Shown piece after piece: positions 23,264-34,100 of a DNA stretch of 64,000 bases (positions within the stretch are counted from its first letter, which is position 1; every line of letters starts with the position of its first letter). The notes beneath the pieces are model-generated. The model was not told the origin of the DNA, made no database searches, and saw nothing but the letters and a program-made list of their open reading frames with translations. The stretch comes from Endozoicomonas sp. Mp262 (GTDB lineage: Bacteria > Pseudomonadota > Gammaproteobacteria > Pseudomonadales > Endozoicomonadaceae). The DNA is taken from contig NZ_CP092489.1 of the NCBI RefSeq assembly GCF_025643335.1, positions 186,001 to 250,000 on the forward strand. The letters run 5' to 3'. The position numbers and the translations under genes were made by a program.

Positions 23264-25005
23264 GTAAGTTCTCAATAACTGCTGGATAGCTGCAAAATTC
23301 TGATATACATCTATCCTTCCCTCATGCAACCCCCAATCAATCAAGAGCAAGTGTACTCACCTGCGAGATTACTGAATCTTGTTGCTCAGCAGCAAGGGCA
23401 GATTACTCAGCAGCAAGAGCAGATAGCGAAGCTTCAAGCGCTTGTTGAGGCACTGCAAGCGCAGATTCGTCGTCTTAAAAAACTGCCGCCAAAGCCTGAT
23501 ATCAGACCCAATACAAAACCAAAAGATGATGGTAAAAAGGGTGATAATGGTCCCGGTGATGACAACGAACCGCCTGATAATTCAGGGAAACGTAAGGTTG
23601 AGAAGCCTGGCGAACGAACACGAAAAAATCGCCAACAGCCTGATAAGCCAGCAACAGAAAAAATCATCACCGTAGAAGTATCTGATGTCCCGTCTGGTTC
23701 GACACCAAACGGATTTAGCTCTTTTTCTGTACAAGAGCTGACTATTCAGGCGTTCACGGTCGAGTATCATTTGGAGCAATGGCAGACGCCCGACGGACAA
23801 ACCATCACAGCAAAACCTCCCGAAAGCCTGCATGGACATCACTATGGACCACAACTCCAGTCCTATTTGTTGTACCAGCATCACGGTTGCTCGGTGACTC
23901 AGCCGCAGCTGTTGGACTGGTTGTGGGATATAGGAATCTCAATGTCCGCGGGAGAACTTCATCGGCTACTCACTGAAGGTCATACTGACTTTCATGAAGA
24001 AAAAGACGCTTTGCTGGCAACAGGGTTCAAATGCTCCCGCTACATCCAGACCGATGACACCGGAGCTAGGCATAAAGGACAAAATGGCTACTGTACCATT
24101 ATCAACAATGAGCTATTTGCCTGGTTTGAGAGCACAGGCAGTAAGAGTAGGGAAAACTTCCTGAGCCTCTTGCATCGCCCCTGGAAGACTTATTCCGTCA
24201 CGCAGGACGCCTTGGACTATCTGGAAAAATTTGATTACCCGGAGAAGTGGCTAAGCATCATCAGGCAATACATGGGCGTTACGTTTTTAAACCGGGAAGC
24301 CTGGGAAGCAGCCCTTAACGACCATGGGCTAACGGGAAAGACCCGGCGCAAGCAAGCAGCAGAAGCGCTTATTTACAGCAGCTTAATGGCTCATGGTATG
24401 GGACACCTGACCACATTCAGTGATGGTGCTCAGCAGTTCAACGTATTCAACCATGCTCAATGCTGGGTTCATGCGGAGCGGGGATTGGCTAAAGTCCACC
24501 CGGTCAATGAGCAGCAAGCCAGTGCACAGTACTGGTGTCGTACATGGTTCTGGGCTATCTACAACGATTTAAAAGTCTTCAAGGCCAGCCCCGATAAAAG
24601 TAAAGCTCAAAACATACGTCGCGATTTCAAGGCCCTGACTAATACCCAGGTAGACTTTCCTGATTTACAGGACGCACTGTCAGGGCTGGTCGTTATAGAG
24701 AAGGAATTGCTACAGGTACTCGATGCTCCAAGCCTTCCGCTCCATAACAACCTGAGCGAAAGCCAAATACGGGAATACGTGAAACGACGAAAAATCAGCG
24801 GCGGCACAAAAAGCAAAGCGGGAAGAAAGTGCCGGGATACGTTTGCCAGCCTGAAAAAAACTTGCCGGTTGTACGGTTTATCGTTTTGGCATTATCTGAA
24901 AGATCGAATCATGGGCAGTGGCAGTTTTCCCTGGTTGCCCGACCTGATAGAACAAGCATCCAGCGACTTTTCGTGTGGGTTAACCAGCAGTTATTGAGAA
25001 CTTAC
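23264..25005 (+). mobile_element. IS66-family (ISBst12-type) insertion sequence with 8-bp target duplication
   Basis: A 1742-bp element. Both ends begin GTAAGTTCTCAATAACTGCT and the identity runs 22 bp. The flanks are direct repeats CTTACAAC at 23256-23263 and 25006-25013, the 8-bp length expected for IS66-family elements. It carries a single transposase gene. The perfect duplication and the intact reading frame of the split host gene suggest a recent insertion. Confidence 0.95.
23324..24997 (+). CDS. IS66-family (ISBst12-type) transposase
   Basis: A 557-residue transposase that forms the single gene of its element, as in the ISBst12 subgroup. It begins with a coiled coil rich in Gln (about 15-50) and a charged linker to about 110. 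The IS66 core follows, with the first catalytic Asp in YIQTDDTGARHKG, the second likely in TFSDGAQQF and the conserved CWVHAERGLAKV segment. The Glu lies in LHNNLSESQIREYVKRRK. The stop codon lies inside the right terminal inverted repeat. No frameshift is seen, so the element may be active. Confidence 0.93.
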   Translation: MQPPINQEQVYSPARLLNLVAQQQGQITQQQEQIAKLQALVEALQAQIRRLKKLPPKPDIRPNTKPKDDGKKGDNGPGDDNEPPDNSGKRKVEKPGERTRKNRQQPDKPATEKIITVEVSDVPSGSTPNGFSSFSVQELTIQAFTVEYHLEQWQTPDGQTITAKPPESLHGHHYGPQLQSYLLYQHHGCSVTQPQLLDWLWDIGISMSAGELHRLLTEGHTDFHEEKDALLATGFKCSRYIQTDDTGARHKGQNGYCTIINNELFAWFESTGSKSRENFLSLLHRPWKTYSVTQDALDYLEKFDYPEKWLSIIRQYMGVTFLNREAWEAALNDHGLTGKTRRKQAAEALIYSSLMAHGMGHLTTFSDGAQQFNVFNHAQCWVHAERGLAKVHPVNEQQASAQYWCRTWFWAIYNDLKVFKASPDKSKAQNIRRDFKALTNTQVDFPDLQDALSGLVVIEKELLQVLDAPSLPLHNNLSESQIREYVKRRKISGGTKSKAGRKCRDTFASLKKTCRLYGLSFWHYLKDRIMGSGSFPWLPDLIEQASSDFSCGLTSSY

Positions 25006-25275
25006 CTTACAACTTCCTTATTATTGTCTTGCAGGTTATCATGGTGGTGCCTATAAAAGGTAAAACTATCCCCTGCCAATTCACTACCAGAAGGAAGGTA
25101 TTTTATGGATAAATGATCATAATCACCATGTTGATTATAAGAAAGAATTTGACTTAAACGATCATAACCATTGCCATCCGCGTAACTTATATTTTTAAAC
25201 ACGAACAAAAGTGAGATAATAAAAAATATTTTTTTAACCATAATCACTAAAAACAACCTGTATATTGCACCAAAA

Positions 25276-25306
25276 AACTAATTAACTAATTAACTAATTA
25301 ACTAAT
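25276..25306. repeat. Short AT-rich tandem repeat
   Basis: AACTAATT repeated three times plus AACTAAT. It lies about 35 bp upstream of the start of the interrupted secreted-protein gene (minus strand), where its promoter is expected. Confidence 0.8.
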
Positions 25307-25426
25307 CATTTAGACAATATAGACAAAAAAATAGAAAACGCGATGTGTGACTTTTCAGAATAATTAATGAAGACATGACCATCATCTAGAGTGATAGTAC
25401 TAAAAAATCACCAGACGGTGACAGCC

Positions 25427-25730
25427 ATGCCTATTGAAGGATCCATCATCACTATCTTCTGCCTGATCAACGATTTGTATTCTGAGTTGATTTCTCGTCC
25501 TATCCGTCAAGGACGGCTTCTCTCCAAAACTTACTGATGGCAAAGTCATCACTATGGAAATTGTTACTGAATGGCTCGACCATCACGAAGATCTATCTAT
25601 CTGGAAATATTTTCACCGGTATTGGCTGCACTTTTTTCCTACCATTCCAGATCGTTCGCAATTTGTCCACCAAGCTGCCAACTTGTAGCGAGTTAAGCAA
25701 ATGCTCCAAGAAGCACTGATTCAGAAATTA
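25427..25730 (+). pseudogene. Remnant of an IS982-type transposase
   Basis: Translation gives MPIEGSIITIFCLINDLYSE, then after a frameshift LTDGKVITMEIVTEWLDHHE and IWKYFHRYWLHFFPTIPDRS, followed by QFVHQAANL and a stop. This order resembles the N-terminus of IS982-family transposases (KLSD.E.ITMEI...W.YF...FP..PDR..F.RQAANL). At least one frameshift is needed, the catalytic C-terminus is missing, and a MITE begins at the end of the fragment. Confidence 0.65.
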
Positions 25731-25889
25731 TACCAATCGCATTTTCTAACTACCGTAATGAGCATGGCAAGCTGAACGCCAGAACAAGGTGGAATGACGA
25801 GTAATAGCGAGCTATTGCGAGGAGTTTCAACGCAGAACTGGTATTCAGATTGCCAGCACAATAGCATAGTTAGAATGTGCGATTGGTAT
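25730..25889. mobile_element. 160-bp MITE-like element with terminal inverted repeats
   Basis: The left end reads ATACCAATCGCATTTTCTAA and the right end, reversed, reads ATACCAATCGCACATTCTAA. Both continue CTA, giving about 23-bp inverted repeats with two differences. The 160-bp body has no reading frame of note. A TA or TTA duplication at the ends is possible but not certain. The rest of the gap up to 26050 holds only one arm of the palindromic dispersed repeat. Confidence 0.75.
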
Positions 25890-25989
25890 TAAGAACAGGT
25901 CATTCAGACCTATACATATCAGTATGAACAACTAATCTCTACAGCCCTTGTATATCAACCCAGTTAGAGCATGAGAACAGAAATTTAGG

Positions 25990-26025
25990 GCTTTCGCGAC
26001 AACCTCAGGACGCTGGGAACGAGAC
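25990..26025. repeat. Palindromic dispersed repeat, single arm B
   Basis: Read in reverse the arm is TCTCGTTCCCAGCGTCCTGA followed by GGTTGTCGCGAAAG. It matches the outer arms of copies A and C. I could not find its opposite arm nearby, so this is a half element, perhaps cut by the MITE or IS982 events. Confidence 0.75.
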
Positions 26026-26050
26026 TGAAGAAGGAAACTTGCTGATTATT

Positions 26051-28138
26051 TTATGCGGGCTGTGCAGAAGGCTGCTGAGAAAGAGATTGAAGTACTTTAT
26101 CCCGTTCACCATCAGCGATGATCTGGCCGTCAGCTAAAATAATAATTCTATCAACCAGTCGTAAAAGGCTATGTCTGTGGGTTACCAGAATCAGCGTCTG
26201 GTCATCTCTTAAAATATCGGGCAGGCGTTTGCAAAACAGCGATTCATTGAAATTATCATAGGCACTGGTGGGTTCATCCAGTATCACGATCTTGCCATCA
26301 CGTAATAATGCCCTGGCCAGGCCAAGAGCCTGACGTTGCCCACCTGATAGATTATTTCCCCGCTCCTGAACCTTATGACTGTAACCGTGGGAGCACTGTG
26401 CAACAAACTGATCAAGACCGGCGGTGTAACAGGCCCTATCCATTTGCCCGGAAGATGCTGACTCCATGCCAAGCAGCAGGTTGCTCCTTAATGTACCGGA
26501 AAAAACAGAGGGCTTTTGCGGAGCCATGGCACAATGACTACGGTAGTCGTCCAGATTTAAATAGGCCAGATTCCGACCATCAACCAATACATTGCCAACC
26601 GAGGGTGTCAGTAATCCCTGAATCAACCGGACCAAAGTGGATTTTCCCGAGCCTGAAGCCCCAAGAATAGCGACTTTTTCCCCTGGCTTGATTCGCAGGT
26701 TGATATTTTTAAGGACTTCCGGCTCATCAGGATGAAAACGGAAAGAAACCTTATCACACTCTATTTCTCCACGAACCACAGGAACATCCAGTTTCCCTAC
26801 CGAGTCGTTTTCCCCTTCCTGATTCAATAATTCGTTAATCTGCTTCAGGGATTTTGCTGCAAAAGCCATGCGGTTTACGGCCATGGCAAGATGCATCAGC
26901 GGGGCAATGGCCCGGTTACCCAGAATCACACAGGCAAACAGGCCACCCGCAGTAATATCACCACTATGGATCAGAAAAACCCCAAGAACCAGACTACCAA
27001 TGACCACCAGCTGGGTGGCACTGACCACCAGGGTATTTAACAAAACATTGGATTGCTTGCTATCCAGGGCAGCTCTGGATGAACCTGCCACCAGCCCTCG
27101 CCACCGTGCCAGCATTTTCTTTTTCACACCCAGTAGTTTCAGGGAATCCAGCTCTGAACTGGTTTCAAACAGGAACGCGGTTTTTGCTTTATTTGCCCGG
27201 CTCGTACGGCTGACATTGCGCTGGTTATACCGATAACTGAGCCAGGTAACCGGAATAAGTACCAGGGCAACCGTTAAGGGTATCAGCACCATTTTTCCGC
27301 CAATAAGCCAGATCACCAGGGTAAATAATGCAAAGAATGGAATATCCAGCAGTGATAGCAACACTGTCCCCGACAGCACCTCTTTTACCCGGGCAAAGTC
27401 TTCAATAATATGTGCTATTTTTCCGGCGGAGTCTGGCAAGGCCGATTGCTTTAGTTCCATTAACCGGGAAAAGATAAGTTGCTCACTGTGTTTTTCAATA
27501 ACCCTGCAGGAGTCATCAACAAAATAGCTTCTAAGCCAGCGTAAAATAAAATCAAAGACCACGATCCCAAGCATACCCAGGCTGATAATCATCAAGGTAT
27601 CTGTGGCATAGGTAGGAATTAACTTATCAAACACCATATTGGTAAATAGCGGCAATGACAGTGTCAGCAAGTTCACCATAACGGTGGCCAGTACCACCTG
27701 GATATAATGGGGCCAAAGCGCCTTAATTTGCTTACCCAACCAGGAAGGGGCTATAGCCGATGAGGTGCGCTGTCGGCTTTTATGGATAAAACAGAATATG
27801 ACACCGGAAAAAAGGGGCTTTACTTTGTCAATATTCAGCCAGAACCCCTGACCTGATGCACCGTATAACACATGCAAGCGCCCCGACTTAATGGCCGTAA
27901 CCGTCAAAAAGTATTTTTTCCTGAGCTGAATAATACAGGGAAGGTCGTCCTCGGTAATATCTGTAAGACGACGCTGACTTCTCAATGAAATAAGGCCGCA
28001 GCGGGAAGCCGCCTGGCTTAACTGCCGGACATCAAGGCTTGAGTCGGCAGTCAGGGGGTCTAAATGTTCATTAACAACATCGGTTCCCAGATGGTGACAA
28101 ATGGAAAGAAAGCATTCCTTCAGGGTGAACTTGCGCAT
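26051..28138 (-). CDS. Type I secretion ABC exporter (SiiF/LapB/HlyB-like)
   Basis: A 695-residue inner-membrane exporter of the HlyB/LapB type. Residues about 1-130 form a C39-peptidase-like domain. It looks like the non-cleaving variant, since the canonical catalytic arrangement is not seen, so it should bind rather than process the substrate. Six membrane helices span about 155-430. The ATPase domain has Walker A LGASGSGKST near 490, signature NLSGGQRQALGLARAL near 594 and Walker B KIVILDEPTSAYDN near 615. It lies 48 bp downstream of the giant RTX gene on the same strand, the order seen for siiE-siiF. Adaptor and channel are encoded at 3863-7257. It is almost certainly the exporter of the giant protein. 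Confidence 0.94.
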   Translation of the reverse strand: MRKFTLKECFLSICHHLGTDVVNEHLDPLTADSSLDVRQLSQAASRCGLISLRSQRRLTDITEDDLPCIIQLRKKYFLTVTAIKSGRLHVLYGASGQGFWLNIDKVKPLFSGVIFCFIHKSRQRTSSAIAPSWLGKQIKALWPHYIQVVLATVMVNLLTLSLPLFTNMVFDKLIPTYATDTLMIISLGMLGIVVFDFILRWLRSYFVDDSCRVIEKHSEQLIFSRLMELKQSALPDSAGKIAHIIEDFARVKEVLSGTVLLSLLDIPFFALFTLVIWLIGGKMVLIPLTVALVLIPVTWLSYRYNQRNVSRTSRANKAKTAFLFETSSELDSLKLLGVKKKMLARWRGLVAGSSRAALDSKQSNVLLNTLVVSATQLVVIGSLVLGVFLIHSGDITAGGLFACVILGNRAIAPLMHLAMAVNRMAFAAKSLKQINELLNQEGENDSVGKLDVPVVRGEIECDKVSFRFHPDEPEVLKNINLRIKPGEKVAILGASGSGKSTLVRLIQGLLTPSVGNVLVDGRNLAYLNLDDYRSHCAMAPQKPSVFSGTLRSNLLLGMESASSGQMDRACYTAGLDQFVAQCSHGYSHKVQERGNNLSGGQRQALGLARALLRDGKIVILDEPTSAYDNFNESLFCKRLPDILRDDQTLILVTHRHSLLRLVDRIIILADGQIIADGERDKVLQSLSQQPSAQPA

Positions 28139-28186
28139 AGTGCCGACTGTATTCCGTTACAGAAGATTTCTGCGAGTGAATCCAGA

Positions 28187-31100
28187 CTACAGGAAATTCA
28201 CTGTTATCGTATTGGTGCCATCCGAGTAAACATGCTGGTTCGGATCAGTGGTATCCAGGGTGGTATAATCAGTCACGGTTACAGAATCGGTTCCGCCATT
28301 ATCCACATCAATGGTTAAACTGTTGGCCCCGGAAATATCATCCGTATCATTGATGGATATATTAATGGTATCGGCATTGCCTCCGGTAAAATCAATCTTT
28401 TCCATATTATCAATCAGGTCTTTATAGGAAGAGAGGTTATAGGTCACCCCGTCCCCCAGCTGGAGGGTATCCCCTGTGGCGGTGTTGGTTCCACCATCAA
28501 TCACCGTGGCACTGTCCTGCAGGGCGGCCAGGTTAACACTGAGCACATCATCCCCGGCGCCTCCTAACAGCTGATCCTTGGCAAAACCGGTGAGGGTATC
28601 ATTGCCACCCTCACCATTAAGGATATCCACCACCGTATCAATGCCACCATGCAGGGTATCGCCATCATCACCGCCATTTAGGGTATCAGCACCAGCCCCG
28701 CCATTTAGGGTGTCAGTTCCCCTGCCACTGCTCAGCACGTTATTGCCACTGTCACCGGTCAGGGTATCGTTGCCATGGTCTGTGGTGACGTTTTCGAAGC
28801 CCTTCACCCTGTCAGTGCCCGTTACCATGCCGCCCCCATAACTCTTATTGACGGTAATATAACCCTCACCATCCACTGTCGAGGAAAGGTCTACCACTAT
28901 ATCATCGGGCGTATCTCCCGGATCCGTCACATTACCCACCATATCCAGGGTATCGCCCGCTGCGGTATTGTTCCCCCCATCCAGGGTGTCATTACCAAAG
29001 CCACCATGGATCACATCATCACCGGCATTGCCTTCGAGGATGTCGTTATCCTGGTTGCCATTCAGGGTGTCATTATCGTTACCACCAGACAGGGTATCTG
29101 CCCCCATTCCCCCAAAAATGGTATCGTCACCACCCCGACCGTCAATGATATTATTGGCAGTCGTTCCGTTAAAACCGTGACTACCCTGCAGAAGGTCGGC
29201 ATGGTCACTGCCCCGGATATTTTCAATAAGGGACAGGGTATCCATTGCACCACCACCATCAGTTCCAAACCCGGCACTCAGGTTAACAGTGACCCCACTT
29301 GAGTCCTGGCTGTAATCAACGGTATCACCACGGGTTTCATGGTTTGAGCCACCATCCAGAATATCAGCACCGGCACCGCCGCTGAGGGTATCATCCCCTT
29401 CTCCACCCTGCAGGTGATTGACACCGCTATTCCCTGTCAGGGTATCCTGGCCACCGGCACCGTCAGTGCCCACAACATGATCAATATCCCTGAGGATATC
29501 GGTGCCTCCGCTTTTCGTGGCAGAGCCGTCATTGGCAGTTTCGGCCAGGGTGACAGTGACGCCGCCGGTTATGGTGCTGTAGTTAACGGTGTCAGTATCA
29601 GCAGCGTCACCGCCATCCAGGGTATCATCGCCGGCAGTGGCAAAAAGAATATCATCACCCTCAGCTCCATTAATCCAGTTATCGCCACTATCGCCGGTTA
29701 ATGTGTCCCCAAAATCACTGCCGTGGATATTCTCGATATTGATCAGGGTATCCGTACCCTCGCCGGAACCACTGCCAGACCCGGCATCAAGATCAACGGT
29801 AACCCCACCGCTTCCTGCGGTACTGTAATCCACCATATCGCCATTATCGTCGTCGCCGCCGTCCAGGGTATCATTGCCTCCACCGCCCCTCAGGGTATCA
29901 TCACCCGAGTTACCCTCAAGACGGTTAACACCGCTATCGCCAATAATAGTGTCAGAGGAGAAACTGCCCATAACATGCTCAATGCCATAGAGCTGGTCAT
30001 TACCATCCCCGACTGCACTGTTGGCGGCAAGGTTCTCACCGGTGGTGGTGGTAACCACAGATCCGGATAAATTCACTTTTACGGCAGCGCCATTGTAGAA
30101 CCAGGCAGTATCATCATTTCCGCCGGTATCACCGGCATCACCGCCATAAAGAATATCGTCACTGGAACCACCTTCCAGGGTATCTGCTCCCGCATTGCCA
30201 AAGAGGGTATCATTGCCAAAAGCACCGGATAAATAATCACTGCCGCCGTTACCCGTCAGGATGTTCCTGGCGCCATTACCGGTAATCACATCAGCCAGGC
30301 CACCGCCGGTCACATGTTCAATACCGTTAATGTTGCCGCTGCTGTCAGAGGTGTTGTAGCCATCCTGGCTGGCTTCCCGGGTGCTGAGATTCACGTTAAT
30401 GGCATGGGTGGCAGTGCTTATATCCAGCAGGTCATCAGCGCCACTGCCGCCATTAATGACATCATTGCCCTTGCCACCATTAAGGGTATCCGTATCGTCA
30501 CCGCCATTCAGGGAGTCATCGCCGTCACCGCCACTGATCACATCATTACCATCATTACCTTCCAGGGTGTTGGCGCTGCCATCACCGGTTAAGGTATCGT
30601 TGCCATCACCGGTCCGGGCACTCTCAATACCAGACAAGGTATCAGTATCACCATTGCCATCAGTGGCGGTCTGTTGGGCAAGGGAAAGATTAACAACCAC
30701 ATTGCCAGCATCGTCACTATAATCGACGGTATCGTTATCCCCGGCATGTTCTCCGCCATCCAGGGAGTCATTGCCCGTACCACCGATCAATATATCATTG
30801 CCTGCCCCACCCTCCAGGATATCCGCACCGGCAGCACCCGACAGCACATCATCATTGCCATTTCCCACCAGATGATTAACATTGCTATCACCGGTAAGGC
30901 TGTCAGCGGCGCTACCACCCGATATATTCTCAATATTGGTGAGAGTGTCGTTAGTACCTGTACCGTCTTCGGCATTAGTGCCAACAAGGTCACTGAGATC
31001 AGCATTCACACTGCCAGCCGAACTGGAATAATCAGCCCAGTCACTGCTTCCCGAGCCACCATCCAGGGAGTCATTGCCAGCCCCCCCTTCCAGGGTATCC

Positions 31101-34100
31101 TCGCCCGCATCACCATTGAGGGTATCGTTATCATTGCCACCTATCAGGGTGTCAGAGTCATTACCGCCATTAAGCACATCAATGCCATCCCCCCCTTCCA
31201 GGGTGTCATTGCCCGCATCACCATTCAGCGTATCGGCTTCTCCCTGACCTCGAAGAATATCGTTGCCTGAACCACCGGAAAGGGTGTCGCCATCATCGCC
31301 CCCTTCCAGGGTGTCATTGTTATTACCGCCCTCAAGGACATCCACACCGGCATGACCAAACAACTGGTCATCACCGTCATCACCTTTCAGCAGGTCATTA
31401 TTTTCATTACCCTCCAGAATGTCGCCATCAGCCCCACCTTCCAGGGTGTCATTACCAATACCGCCCACCAGGGAGTCACTACCGGCATCACCATAAAGGC
31501 TGTCATTGCCATCATTGCCCAAAAGGGTGTCGTTATTGTCGTTGCCGTGGAAGATATCCACACCGGTATTACCGGTCAGGACATTCACACTGGCATTACC
31601 GGTAACTGTCCCCCCATTGACGCCCAGGGTTACATTTTCAATACCACTGATACTGCTGTCGCTGGAACCATAGCCGTCGTTACTGGCACTTCCCGCGGAG
31701 AGATTGATATCAACAGCCTGGGTGATACCGGCATCCGTCAGTAGCAGGGTATCGATACCGCCACCGCCATCAAGGGTGTCATCGCCAGCTCCCCCATCGA
31801 GAATATCATTATTGTTTTCACCCCAAAGGGTATCGTTCTCGGTACCACCAAGGAGGGTATCGTTGTTATTGCCCCCTTTAATAAAGTCATCCCCCTGGCC
31901 ACCGGTTAGCAGATCATCATTACCATTACCCTCAAGGGTATCCGCATCACTGCCCCCATCCATGGTATCGTTGCCAGAACCACCCACCAGGCTGTCCTGT
32001 CCTCCATTACCATTGATAATATCTATGCCATTCCAGCCTTCCAGGCGATTGTTATCGCTATTACCGATCAATGTATCGTTATTGGCCGTTCCGATAATAT
32101 TTTCTATACCCACCAGGGTATCCTGTCCTCCCTGGCCGTCGTTGCTGACCTGGTTAACTGACAGGGTCATATCAACGGTTATGGCACTACTGCCATCATA
32201 ATCTACGGTGTCACCACCGGCATCATTAGCCCCACCATCCAGTACGTCATTACCACTGCCACCCACCAGGCGATCATCCCCGGCATCACCATAGAGTGTG
32301 TCGTTGCCGGCCTCTCCCCTGATGGTATCTATATCTTCACCGCCATAAAGGGTGTCACCGCCTTCACCACCATCAATGGAGTCACTCCCCCCGTCGCCGT
32401 AAATGGTATCAATGCCCAAACCGCCATCTATGAAATCCACGGCACCGTTGCCCCGGATCAGGTCAGCACCATTGCCACCATCAATAACATTGGTGGCATC
32501 ATTACCATTCAGTGTGTCGCCATGACTACTGCCTGTAATGTCTTCAATGCCCAAAAGGGTGTCGGTATCCACACCATCAGTGGCTGAACCATTGCCTAAA
32601 GCCCCTAATGTCACCGTGATACCACTGCCATGGCTTGAATAGTCCACACGGTCACCGGTACCGGAGCTGCTGCCACCAATCAGGGTATCTGAACCACCAC
32701 CGCCGTATAAAATATCAGCCCCATTGTTTCCATCCAGGGTGTTAACCTCTGCCGTACCGGTAATCCTGTCATTGCCTGCCCCTCCAAATACAGATTCAAA
32801 GTTGGCAATAGTGTCCGTTCCCCGCCCCACATCAACCACAGTGGATGCATTTAAATCAATGGTTAAGTGACTACCGGCATTGGTGACATCAGAGTAATCA
32901 AGAACATCGTTATCACCGGCATGTTCACCCCCATCAAGGGTGTCACTGCCATCTCCCCCCTGGAGGACATCGTCGTCTTCATTACCACTGAGGGTATCAT
33001 CACCACCCCGTCCTTCCAGGGTATCGTTACCGATGCCTCCTCCGTATACATTATTCTGGTCATCACCAATAATATGATCGTCACCTTCCCCCAGAATAAA
33101 GTTCTCAATACTGATCAGGGTATCGGTATTACCCACCCCAAGCACCACATTGAACGATTCGCCACCGCCGGAGCGATCAATGGTCAACTGCCCGGTAAAT
33201 GTACTGAAGTCAACGGAGTCATTACCATCCCCGCCATTCAGGATGTCGTTGCCATCCCCTCCCTCAAAGAAGTCATCACCTCCCCCACCCAGCAGGGTAT
33301 CATCACCACCATTACCGATAAGGGTATCCGCTTTATTACCAGCGCCACCGTCAAGCTGGTTATTGTTATTATCCCCGGCAATGGTATCGCCCTCACTGGA
33401 ACCAATAACATTTTCAATGCCAAAGAGCCTGTCCGTAGCACCGTCACCATCATTATTGGCCCGGGTATTTAACAGATCCACATTCACAGCTCCGGCGGCA
33501 CTGCTATAGTCCACCGTATCCACAGTACCTGCATGGTTCCCGCCCACCAGCGTATCAACACCACCAGCGCCGTATAACGTATCATCGCCATCACCGCCAC
33601 TGAGACTATTACCCGCGGCATCACCACGAATAGAGTCTGCCTGGCTGGTACCAATCACTCGTTCAATATCAATAACATCATCACGGTTTCCAAAACCGTC
33701 ATTGGTGGCTTCTTCATTGGCAAGGTCAATAGTCAGCGAGCCTGTGGCGCCACTATAGTCCGCCACATCACTGTTACTGGTATCTGTGGTGACATTGCCG
33801 CCCCTTAATACATCGGCACCATCGCCTCCCTTCAGGGTATCCGCGCCATCGCCACCCATCAGGATATTCACCAGATCATTACCTATCAGAGTATCGCCAG
33901 AGCCACTACCGGTGAGGTTTTCTATCTCGATTAAGGTGTCTACGTCGGAGGTCGCCTGATCGGTGACAGAGCCACTGCCACCACCGCCATCCGTCAGTGT
34001 CGCCACAACACGGCTGCTGTGGCCGGTATAGTCAGCGGTATCAGTGCCGTTATCACCCTCCAGGGTATCGGCACCGGCACCACCCAGCAAGGTGTCATCG

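Larger units (their letters stand above)
21899..25241 (-). pseudogene. Secreted protein of unknown function, interrupted by an IS66-type element
   Basis: Two fragments join perfectly once the element at 23264-25005 and one 8-bp duplication are removed. The upstream fragment starts at the ATG at 25241 and encodes a clean signal peptide (MVKKIFFIISLLFVFKNISYA). It ends in DNNKE just before the duplication. The downstream fragment resumes in frame with VVSKSYCGKLMEKGY and runs to 21899. The restored protein has 530 residues, no further membrane helices and scattered Cys. I do not recognise its family. Codon use is AT-rich compared with the restriction operon. A product could still be made from an in-element start at about 23350, but it would lack the signal. 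It may be a secreted host-interaction factor, which is a guess. Confidence 0.85.

Noticed and set aside
25537-25719. 60-codon frame as an independent gene
   Set aside because: It is an out-of-frame reading of the IS982-type transposase relic.
26051-28138. Peptidase-containing exporter that cleaves a leader from its substrate
   Set aside because: The C39-like domain lacks a convincing catalytic set and the giant protein has no double-Gly leader at its N-terminus.
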